64,000 nucleotides of DNA from Kineobactrum salinum (GTDB lineage Bacteria > Pseudomonadota > Gammaproteobacteria > Pseudomonadales > Halieaceae). The stretch spans positions 4,216,001 through 4,280,000 of the forward strand of contig NZ_CP048711.1 of NCBI RefSeq assembly GCF_010669285.1, given 5' to 3'. This document shows positions 1 to 7,572 of this stretch, piece by piece (the stretch's first letter is position 1; each line of letters starts with the position of its first letter). The notes under the pieces were generated by a model that saw only the letters and a program-made list of their open reading frames with translations, did no database searches and had not been told where the DNA came from. Both the position numbers and the translations under genes were made by a program.

Positions 1-33
1 CGCTACCTACGGCGGTGTCCAGTAGGGATTCCC

Positions 34-471
34 CTACTTCTTCTTTGCTTTCGCCGTCGTCATCGAGACTTTCGTCTTTTTGAACGGTTCGGCGTGGGGA
101 AGCTCCCCATACAACGCCAGGTGTTCTCTGGCTGCAGCGTTGTTGATGTGCCAGGTGATCAGGTGCATGTTGCCTGTCTCCCGGACCCATTCGGAAAATG
201 CTTGTTTCACCTCACCAGAGGCGTTGAAGATGGTCTCCTCGGTGAAGCCGATGCGCGTCCCGCCTTCCTGCAGAATGGCGACTTCTGGGCTGGTCTCGTG
301 GAACGCCAGCAGCACTTCGTCGATCAGCGCAATCTGCGCTTTGCTCTGACGTTCTTGCCGGCTGGCCGCGGCGCGCTCCTCGTCGTGCTTCTTCCGCTGT
401 AGAATCAGATCAGCGATGGTGCGTTTTTCGTAAGGGTTTTCTTCGACAATTTTCAGGGCTGCTTCAGCCAT
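34..471 (-). CDS. hypothetical phage protein, 145 aa
   Basis: I do not recognise the family. The first 60 residues are charged and probably helical (lysine, arginine, glutamate and alanine rich). The middle (about 70-125) looks folded, with a GFTEETIF stretch and a later HLITWHINNAAA segment. The last 15 residues are a lysine-rich tail. It is the last leftward gene visible, and its start overlaps the stop of the 128-aa gene upstream by 8 bp, so it belongs to the same operon as the SNF2 helicase. A short inverted repeat (AGTAGGG/CCCTACT, about 22-40) covers its stop codon. Only 33 bases lie beyond it at the window edge and they show nothing else. Confidence 0.7.
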   Translation of the reverse strand: MAEAALKIVEENPYEKRTIADLILQRKKHDEERAAASRQERQSKAQIALIDEVLLAFHETSPEVAILQEGGTRIGFTEETIFNASGEVKQAFSEWVRETGNMHLITWHINNAAAREHLALYGELPHAEPFKKTKVSMTTAKAKKK

Positions 472-850
472 TGGCGGTACTCCTTTCAGGGGTAAGGTGT
501 TCTGTGAAAAGGTTCTTTGCGATGACGGTGAGTTCCTCGCGGGTGTACTCGAAGGGGCTATCGACCTTGCCAGTGCTCCAGGCTGTGAAGAGGCGCTGCA
601 TAATCCCGTAGAGGTACTCGTAGTCGTAGCAGCGGCCCCACTCCATGAACACGTCTCGGTGTTCTTCGTAGATAGCGTCGAGCACTACTGCGAGGTCAAG
701 GACGAGGTCGCGCAGCTCGAAGGACCCTTGGGCAAACTCAAAAATGTCTTCGTAGAGCGCTGTCTGGTAGTTGGAGTGGTGCTCCTCGACGAACTGCATA
801 CAGATCATGGCGGCGAGCGCCTGGTTGCGCGTGAAGGTGTCCCGGTTCAT
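464..850 (-). CDS. hypothetical acidic protein, 128 aa
   Basis: Family not recognised. It is an acidic, apparently all-helical soluble protein rich in aromatic residues (Tyr/Phe/Trp about 15 percent), with no signal peptide or membrane segment. Its ATG overlaps the helicase stop as ATGA, which implies translational coupling directly after the SNF2-type helicase, so a role in DNA metabolism is possible but is only an inference from position. Confidence 0.7.
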   Translation of the reverse strand: MNRDTFTRNQALAAMICMQFVEEHHSNYQTALYEDIFEFAQGSFELRDLVLDLAVVLDAIYEEHRDVFMEWGRCYDYEYLYGIMQRLFTAWSTGKVDSPFEYTREELTVIAKNLFTEHLTPERSTANG

Positions 851-2230
851 GCTGCCTCCTGAACTCTGGTCATGCCCGCGAACAGGCCGAGTAGTTCGTT
901 CATATTGGAGACCTTGTTGAACAGCTGCGCGTAGACGTCTTCCTCTTTGGTGCCGAGGGCTGCGATACAGAGGGTCTCAGTTTTGCGGGTCTGCCCCTTG
1001 CGGTAGATGCGGGCATTGAACTGCTGGAACCACTCCGCGTTGTAGGTGGGCGAGGCCCAGATCGTGGTGGTTCCTCGGGTCAGCGTCAGGCCGTGGCCGG
1101 CACTCTTGGGGTGGGCGAAGATGACCCGCAGCTTGCCGTTTTGGAAATCGTCAACGATCTTCTGGACTTTGGTGGTGCGGGTGCTCCCTGTGAGGTCACC
1201 GTCGATCACGGCGAAGGGATCTTGTGTTTAGTGGCCAGGGCTACGAGGCTGTCGCGCTCGTGTTTCCAGTTGAAGGCGACTACGGATTGCTCGCGCTGTA
1301 GTACCAGGTCAATGACCAGTTCGGCGCGGTGAGGGTGGATCTTGATGATTTCCCCTTCGGCACCATAAACCGCCCCCGACAACAGCTGCAGGATCTTCGT
1401 CGCTTTGGCTCCGGCATGGACAGCGGTGATGACGCCTCCCGCGGTCTCCAGGACTGCTCTTTTCTCCAGCTCCCGGTATTGCTTCATCACGGCCGCCGGC
1501 ATCTCGACCTGTAGCGTGCGGCGGGTGTTGGCTGGCATGTCGACGCAATCTTCGAGTACGTGGCGGATGGTGATGTCAGAGAGTAGCTGGGCCACCACGT
1601 CGCGTGCCCCTTCCTTCTCCACCCAGTTCTTGGCGTAGGGAGAGGAGGCACCCGGGATGTCCATCGGGGTGCAGGTCTGTTGTTGGAATTTGTAGAACGA
1701 CTCGCCCAGCCTCTTGCCTCCGTCGAGCATAAATGCCGGGAACCACAGGTCTGTGATCCGGTTGCTGTTGGGGGTGCCGCTGAGCATGGTGATGTACTCG
1801 ATCTCGTTGGCGATCAGCCCCATCGCTTTGCTGCGGTCAGTGGTTCGGTTCTTATATGCGGTGTACTCATCGACGGTGCAGTGGCTGAACCCCTTGAGCA
1901 CGTGCAGGTTCTCGGCCACCCAGTTCACGCCGTCGTGGTTGAGAAAAATGATGTCGGCGCCTGAGTCAAAGGCCGCTTGTCGCTTGGCAGGTGACCCGTG
2001 AGCTACGGCCCAGGAGAACTCCGGGAGGTAACTATTCGCGTCCGCCCCCAGGATGGGCGGAGGATAGTCAGCGGGGCAATGGCCAGGTGTCGCCCGCGCA
2101 TCGTCTGCCGCCAGCCGGCCAGGGAGCTGATCGTTTTCCCGGTACCGGGGTCGCCGTTGTTGAACATGCGGGGGTGGCGTGCCCAGAAGTTGGCGCACTC
2201 CACCTGCTGCTGCATCAGGGTCATTGTCAT
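847..2230 (-). CDS. SNF2-type DEAD/DEAH superfamily 2 helicase, broken by two 1-base deletions
   Basis: Repaired length is about 461 residues. The Walker A motif GDPGTGKT lies at residues 26-33, the DExx motif II reads VDEYTAYK, motif III reads LSGTP, and the C-terminal half carries GHGLTLTRG and QFNARIYRKGQT, the classic SNF2 motifs V and VI. In the given sequence the frame breaks in a C5 run at 2045-2049 and a G3 run at 1216-1218. Adding one base at each joins SWG-ADANSYLPEF and HKIP-FAVIDGDLT without loss. I chose the ATG at 2230; another ATG lies at 2224. A copy of the phage operator palindrome (2229-2243) sits on the start, so this gene may open its own transcript. Phage SNF2-like helicases of this size are thought to act in replication fork remodelling or recombination. 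Confidence 0.88.
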
Positions 2231-2243
2231 AGGTAACACCTAT
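2229..2243. promoter_or_regulatory. operator palindrome, copy 1
   Basis: ATAGGT-AAC-ACCTAT, an exact 6-3-6 inverted repeat. It overlaps the start codon of the SNF2-type helicase; read leftward, the AGG of one half-site lies 8 bases before the ATG and could also serve as ribosome binding site. Confidence 0.75.
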
Positions 2244-2245
2244 AT

Positions 2246-2611
2246 TTACGCGGATGCCGAAGGATTGGTAACGCGGGCGAGGTGGTCCTCCCGGGATTCC
2301 AGCTGGAAGTTGACCCAATCGACGTAGCCCAGGAGTGTGAGGTCATTGGCCACCAAGTGTTGCCAGTCGCTAGCCCGGAACTCCGGGTGGTCCTCCCACT
2401 GAGAGACTGGTGTCCATCGTAGGGCTAGCTCCGCCTCATACAGCTTCGCTATTGTCTCGAAAGCAGTGTTGATGGCGGCCCCTGCGATACCCTTGACCTT
2501 TGCCCGCTGTTTGAAAGGCATTGCTCGCTGGACATAGGCGAATACGGCCGGGATGTCTTTGTGAAGGGCGAAGTCAGTATTGCGTAAGCTGCGGATGTCA
2601 TCAGGCGTCAT
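2246..2611 (-). CDS. hypothetical protein, 121 aa
   Basis: Family not recognised. It is a soluble, probably helical protein with no catalytic motif that I can see. It overlaps the preceding coiled-coil gene by 11 bp and ends just before the operator at the helicase start, so it is the last gene of the exonuclease/nuclease block that precedes that operator. Confidence 0.7.
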   Translation of the reverse strand: MTPDDIRSLRNTDFALHKDIPAVFAYVQRAMPFKQRAKVKGIAGAAINTAFETIAKLYEAELALRWTPVSQWEDHPEFRASDWQHLVANDLTLLGYVDWVNFQLESREDHLARVTNPSASA

Positions 2612-2888
2612 GTAGGGCCTCCAATCTGTTTATGGTGTTCTGGGCGTCGGCCAGTTCCTTTTCCAAGGCGGTGAACGCAATTTTTTGAGCGGCGATTTCT
2701 CTATCCAACTCTTCGCAGATCTCGTCGTGCACGTGCTGTTCGATGCGTTCGTCGCCGCGCTTGTCGTGGTCGTCCCACATCATGAGAAAGTCGCAGGCTT
2801 TGTTGATGGTGGCCTCGTCGAGGTTGCCATCTTCCAGGTGCCTGGCGATCTCGGCGGCGTCCATGTTGTTCACCATGGATTCGTTCAT
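2601..2888 (-). CDS. hypothetical acidic coiled-coil protein, 95 aa
   Basis: Residues 1-50 are acidic. Residues 55-95 form a predicted coiled coil (heptad-like REIAAQKIAFTALEKELADA), consistent with a small oligomerising partner protein. The start ATG overlaps the DEDD exonuclease stop as ATGA, so it is translationally coupled to that nuclease. Function unknown. Confidence 0.7.
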   Translation of the reverse strand: MNESMVNNMDAAEIARHLEDGNLDEATINKACDFLMMWDDHDKRGDERIEQHVHDEICEELDREIAAQKIAFTALEKELADAQNTINRLEALHDA

Positions 2889-3517
2889 CGGGCGCCTCCG
2901 ATCGCTCTCATGGCCTCGAAGGTGAGCGGTGGCTTCTTGCCAGAGTCACGGACCAGCGGCTTGCCGTGGAGGATCTGCAGCATCATCCAGGCGTCGAAGG
3001 CGGCGTCGTGCATCGCGTTGTGGGGGATCATGCCGGGGGGCTTTTCCAGCTTGATGTTGTCCTCCAGGCCGTTCTCCTCCAGCCAGGTGCGGATGTCGCG
3101 GACCTTGTAATATTTCCAGGGCGCTGAGATGTTGTATGTCTCGAACAGGGAGTCCATCCGCGAGATATCGAAATGTGGTCCGCGGGTGTACCAGCGGCAC
3201 TTCTGCATTTCGATCGCACTGGCGTAATGCTCCAGGGCTTTGTAGAAATCCTCGGGGTGGATGGCGGCGTCGCCGGGCTCCAGGACCCGCTGGGCTTCGG
3301 GACCTTGTTCGCTCCACCACTTGCGCGTGGAGAGTGACTCGTGGCGGTCGGCCTGCACATCGGTGCGGAACAGGATCTCGATGCCCGTCGCGCAGATCTC
3401 CTCGAAGGTGAGGTCTTTGCTGGGGTCGATCATGACCATGCCGAAGGACAGGATCTTGGCGTTGGTGTTTGTGGACAAGGTTTCTATGTCCATGGACGCA
3501 ATTGTATCGGGAGTCAT
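2885..3517 (-). CDS. DEDDh 3'-5' exonuclease (DnaQ/RNase T-like)
   Basis: 210 residues from the ATG at 3517, which overlaps the upstream nuclease stop as ATGA and is preferred to the longer reading from 3562. The DEDD signature is visible: MDIET near the N-terminus (Exo I), GPHFDIS in the middle (Exo II), and HNAMHDAAFDA near the C-terminus (Exo III, H-x4-D). The family removes 3'-terminal nucleotides from DNA or RNA. The domain resembles single-domain phage exonucleases rather than a polymerase proofreading module, because the PolA of this phage has its own 3'-5' domain. Located between a RecB/Cas4-like nuclease and a coiled-coil protein, it probably acts in DNA end processing or host DNA turnover. 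Confidence 0.88.
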   Translation of the reverse strand: MTPDTIASMDIETLSTNTNAKILSFGMVMIDPSKDLTFEEICATGIEILFRTDVQADRHESLSTRKWWSEQGPEAQRVLEPGDAAIHPEDFYKALEHYASAIEMQKCRWYTRGPHFDISRMDSLFETYNISAPWKYYKVRDIRTWLEENGLEDNIKLEKPPGMIPHNAMHDAAFDAWMMLQILHGKPLVRDSGKKPPLTFEAMRAIGGAR

Positions 3518-4368
3518 TCGACCCTCCATTCGCAGGCTTCGTTGGCTCGGAAGGGACACCACATGCAGTTGCCTTTGCTGGGTGTCGGCTTGAATTCGGT
3601 ATCTGAGGTGAGGACAGTGGCCCGTTGGGTGATGCGTGGCAGGAACTGTGATGCCTGTTGGCGGGAGTAGCGCTGCGGGCTGTATAGACCGTGGTCGAGA
3701 TACCAGAAGTCGGTCTCTACGAACTCCAGCTGCTCGTAGCGCATGAAGGCAGCGATCGCGTAGATCATCGCCTGTTGAGCGTGGGGGATCTCGTTACCAA
3801 ACTTCTTACCAGACTTGTGATCTATGACCCTGGCGCAGTTCTCGTCCTGCCATTCCAGGACATCGAGTTTTGCCCTGGCCCAGACGTCTTTACCCATCCA
3901 GCCGGTGGGTTCCCAGTCGACGGTGAAGCCCCAATTGCCTTCAACCTCGACCTTCCCCTCGGCGAATCGATCGCGGAGGTGATCGAAGTCCGCCCGGAAT
4001 TTGGGGTAGATCTTGTCCTCCCAGTCCTTGATGAATGGCTGGCTGGTATCCGCGATAGCCTCCCATTCAGATTTGACGTAGCACTCGGCGATGTCATGGA
4101 GCGCGGAACCTCTGTCAGAGGCCACGTTCTTCTCCTGGGGTACCTTCTTCACCCGCTCCAGGTAGACGCTGTAGGCACAGGTCTCGTATTTCTTGAGCAT
4201 GGTGGCGGACCAGGTGGGCACGAGGCCGCTGCCAGGCACCAGGATCTGTGGCACTTGAGCTGGGACGGTGCCGGGGGTCGTCTTCGGGTTGAAGGTGAAG
4301 TCGCTAGTCGGTGGTGGCGGTTTAGTTGGCGCCTTTGCCTTTGCTGGGTCGAACGTAAAATCGCCCAT
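3514..4368 (-). CDS. PD-(D/E)XK nuclease, Cas4/RecB-like, with four conserved cysteines
   Basis: 284 residues. The first 45 residues are a proline-rich disordered tail with a repeated DFTFxP motif. The nuclease core follows: KYETC near residue 65, a GSALHDIAE helix, then RAKLDVLEW and RVIDHKSGK, which form the D-Xn-(D/E)XK active site. The C-terminus carries C-x2-C followed by another Cys (NCMWC and EACEW). One N-terminal and three C-terminal cysteines match the AddB/Cas4-type 4Fe-4S cluster. The family resects DNA ends. In phages such genes accompany SF2 helicases and recombinases; here the SNF2-like helicase and a DEDD exonuclease are in the same operon. No CRISPR array is present, so the protein is not evidence of CRISPR adaptation. 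Confidence 0.85.
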   Translation of the reverse strand: MGDFTFDPAKAKAPTKPPPPTSDFTFNPKTTPGTVPAQVPQILVPGSGLVPTWSATMLKKYETCAYSVYLERVKKVPQEKNVASDRGSALHDIAECYVKSEWEAIADTSQPFIKDWEDKIYPKFRADFDHLRDRFAEGKVEVEGNWGFTVDWEPTGWMGKDVWARAKLDVLEWQDENCARVIDHKSGKKFGNEIPHAQQAMIYAIAAFMRYEQLEFVETDFWYLDHGLYSPQRYSRQQASQFLPRITQRATVLTSDTEFKPTPSKGNCMWCPFRANEACEWRVE

Positions 4369-4814
4369 CAGAAGTCACCAGCGGCCATCTGGAATACGGT
4401 GATGCCGTGGGTACGAACTGCGTCACAGATCCTTTTTCGGTCGTCGTAGAATCCGACGATTTCGTAGCCTTCCTCCTGCCAGCTTTTGATGGCTTCCATT
4501 TTGAGGATGTCATCGTTGGTCCGGTTGCCGGCGGGGCGCATCGTTAGTGTGTTGGGTAGCAGGCCATTTTTGTCCAGCCAGCGTTCGGTTACCTCACGGT
4601 ATTCTTCTCCCCGCCCTGTGAGGACGGCGATGTACATGTCAAGGTCGGAGGCGTAGAGGCTGAACACCCGCGCTACATCTTTGCGGACGGTGTCTAGGTG
4701 CTGGTCGGCGAAGAACGCCTCCCAGTCTTTGGTCTCACCCTTCAGGTGGTGTACCCGGTGTTCGTTGTCGGCGAGGGTGCCGTCGATGTCGAAAATTACC
4801 ATTCGTTTTGCCAT
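4368..4814 (-). CDS. HAD-family phosphatase (polynucleotide kinase 3'-phosphatase-like)
   Basis: 148 residues. Motif I DIDGTLAD begins at residue 9 (nucleophile Asp9, acid/base Asp11), motif II is in VLTGRGEEY, the conserved lysine lies in the ILKMEAI region, and motif IV is YDDRKR. This order and the short cap match the phosphatase domain of T4 Pnk-type enzymes and related stand-alone phage HAD proteins that remove 3'-phosphates or act on nucleotides. No kinase domain is attached. It lies between the primase-helicase and the Cas4-like nuclease, which fits a DNA-end repair role, although nucleotide phosphatase is an alternative. Confidence 0.85.
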   Translation of the reverse strand: MAKRMVIFDIDGTLADNEHRVHHLKGETKDWEAFFADQHLDTVRKDVARVFSLYASDLDMYIAVLTGRGEEYREVTERWLDKNGLLPNTLTMRPAGNRTNDDILKMEAIKSWQEEGYEIVGFYDDRKRICDAVRTHGITVFQMAAGDF

Positions 4815-4825
4815 GGATGGGGTCC

Positions 4826-7361
4826 TTAGTCGTGTGCTCTTAGTAGTGGTGTTATTTTCCCGTCGTCACCGAACTGGTGGTCGACCTCGGTGAGGTAGAG
4901 TTTTTGGAGTTCTTCTACGGCGTTATCGGAGAGCCCCCAGTGGATGGCGAATCCCCGGGAGACCTTGCCCCCGATCCGCATTGGGTGGCTGTCCAGGCCT
5001 TGGCGGGACATGTGCTTGCCAAACTTCCTGGCGTTGTCGGATCGACCAACCATAACGTTGTAGAGGTACCGCAGTTCGTCTACTGTGATCCGGTGTTCTG
5101 CTGCATTAGCTGTGTCCCGGATGATCGCGCGCACTATGGTTTGGGCGGGGAGTAGATAGTTCTGGCCGGTAGAGAACGGCATATCCATGATGGGGAGGAA
5201 ATACTCCAGGTCGCCGGACATAACCGCGGTGACGAAGTCCTCGACAGTCGTACAGCTGATTGCCCTCATGGATTCTTTGGCTTCGTTCTCCAACACTGTT
5301 CGGGCTTGGTTGAAGTCGATCTCGTAGTCTTTCAGTACCTGCGCGAACACTGACAGTTCCCCGGGGATCAGGACATCGACCACGTACTGCAGGTCTTGGA
5401 ATATGGCGGTGAGCTTGGTCTCTTGTCGGGGGACACGTTGAAGCGGCGGTCGTCCGCTGGCAGGTACATTACGTCTTTGTCGTTGGAGAAAAAGAAATAG
5501 TTGGTGTAGGTGCGGACGTTGCGCAGGTTCTCCCGCATACCCCGGATCGGCTCCATGGTTTCGGAGATGGTGGACTTGATCTTGTTGAAGAGCCGTTTGC
5601 TTTGGGCGCTGTCTTCCAGGCGGAACTCATCGAAGGCGACGAACAGGGCGCACTCTACCCACTGGTTGAACTGGTCCTCAATATTCTCCAGTCGCACCTT
5701 GGTGGTGTAAGGTTGGCTATCCCCGATGCCGTGCCCGACCAGGGGGTGAGGATGTTGTCGAAAAATATGCCTTTCCCAGTTCCTTGGGTGCCTTGCAGAA
5801 TCCATGCAGTGGCTAGTTTGTCTTTGATCTGAATAGCAGTCGCCAACCAGTTCAAGAAGTGGTTGAACGTGGCCACGTCGCGTCCGACAACGTGGAGAAT
5901 CAGCTCGGCGATGACGGGGCAGTAGCGCTCTAACTCAAGGCCGGTGTCGTAGCTCAGCGGGGCGGTGTAGTTGGAGGGCATGGCGTTGTCATAGCGCATG
6001 TACTCGCTGGGGATATATTTGTTCAGGAACCTATCGGTAAAGCAGATGGATTGGTCTCGCTGAGGGTTGAACTGGAAATTCCAGATCGGGACGTTGTCAG
6101 GCATGACTCCTTCGTATTGGACCATCCAATCCGGGAGCCCGTCCCGGCTTGCTTTGGCAATGCGCGCGATTTGGCCGGTTTCGGTGTTGAGCAGGGCGTT
6201 GTAGTAGCCGTTGCTGGCTTCGTCCCGGAAGACCAAAGGCATGGGGGGTACTTTGCCAGTTTCTTTGCCGGGCTCCACCTTCCCTATGAACTGTTCCAGG
6301 TGCCAGTGGTAGGTTTCAGGGTCCGCAATCTCGAACAAAAAGTTCGGCTCGCCTTTGAAGTTCCGAACGATCTGCGGCTTATGCTTCAGCACATAGTACG
6401 CAGCGCTGTCGCCGCCGTTGACGTTGTAGGCTACGAAGTCACCGTTGTCAGCGGCAAAGGTCATGGCCACTTCTTCTGGGTTCGTCACCACGTGGATGCG
6501 CTGCCCGTTTACGGAGACCATCTGGCTTTTTTCTTTGTGCGGGGGTAAGCCCATCGTGGCACGGAGAGCGTTTACCCGTTCGGTGGTCGCTCGCCGGTTC
6601 TTGGATGCGTCGGCGTGTTTTTCGATCTCCTCAGCCAGCGCGAGGGTTAGGTTCGTCTTCTCAACCAAAAATATGCGGTCGTTCTCGTCCGGGATTGGGT
6701 CAACGAGCCCGTCGAAGAACCGAGGGGTGCCGATGTAGATGATGTGGGTGTTGTCTACTACGGAGCGGTCTAGCCCATAGGACAGTGCGGTACCAGAGGC
6801 GGTGAGCGTCAGGTTCTTGTTGAACAGCTCTACGGCGAAGTTTAAATACGTCACATATTCTTTCAGCGCTCGGGGTGCTGTTGGTCCAGAAAGCCAGAAT
6901 TCAATATGTAGAGAGATCTTCTGGCCTTTCATCCCGAGGCTGGAGCTAGCGTGGACGATATAGCTGACATCGTGGAAAGGCGCCGGCAAACCTTGGATGA
7001 TGTGCTCACAGGCTTCTTGGAGTACCGTGCGATCCAAGGGCGGTTCAAAGGCAGGCAGCGTCGGTAAGGTGAGCCCGTCGATGTCCAGGATCAAGTTTTC
7101 GGTCGGCGCGTCGCGGTCAACGGCGCCGGCACGGGACTCGTTTGAGAGGGGTTTGGTCAGGTACCCTTTGAGCATGCAGTCGCCGCGGGCGGCGTGTGTC
7201 TGGATATATTTAACTCGCTCGCGCAGGCCTTCACGCGACTTTTCAACTTCATAGTCGGTGCTGTTGAAGTGTTTGATCAGTGGGTACTGGCGAACCCCCT
7301 CCTTAGTGAAGGATTTGACCGAAGGAGTCCCGTGCGCACTGCCGATGAAGGATAGCTTCAT
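4826..7361 (-). CDS. primase-helicase (archaeo-eukaryotic primase + SF3 helicase), broken by two 1-base deletions
   Basis: Repaired length is about 845 residues. The N-terminal third looks like an AEP/PrimPol primase: LILDIDG gives the two metal-binding aspartates, followed by SLHIEFWL and a YGLDRSVVDNTHIIY stretch. The C-terminal half carries the helicase Walker A GTQGTGKG (about residue 525) and a D5/SF3-like core with VAFDEFR as the Walker B region. The frame breaks in a G5 run at 5742-5746 and another at 5428-5432. Inserting one base restores NILTPLVGHGIGDSQ and RRFNVSPRQETKL. The enzyme would both prime and unwind phage DNA, working with the PolA encoded just upstream. Confidence 0.87.
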
Positions 7362-7375
7362 AGAGTGTGCTCCAG

Positions 7376-7564
7376 TTATTCTGACGGTGCTCGGCGGCGC
7401 TCTAACCGGTCTACTTTGACATGGGCTGGTCCCCGGAAGACAAGGGTCACGGTTCCGTTGTCACGGACCCGGCTGACTTCCATTTCGATCTCGTTCCTCC
7501 CTTCGTTGATAAGAATGCGCTCGCCTTTGGTGCGCTCAAGGAACAGGGTGCTTGTTTTACTCAT
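7376..7564 (-). CDS. csrA: CsrA/RsmA-family RNA-binding regulator
   Basis: 62 residues from the ATG at 7564, which has a GAGGT ribosome binding site. The whole length aligns by eye with CsrA: L-x-L-x-R-x-x-GE-x-I-x-I at the start, then a beta strand IEMEVSRV, VTLVFRGP, and the VKVDRLERR end matching the V-x-R-E-E region. The second-strand R and the late R, the RNA-contacting positions in CsrA, are both present. CsrA proteins bind GGA motifs near ribosome binding sites and repress or protect mRNAs. Here it lies between PolA and the primase-helicase and so would be made with the replication proteins; whether it targets phage or host messages is unknown. Confidence 0.8.
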   Translation of the reverse strand: MSKTSTLFLERTKGERILINEGRNEIEMEVSRVRDNGTVTLVFRGPAHVKVDRLERRRAPSE

Positions 7565-7572
7565 CGGTACCT

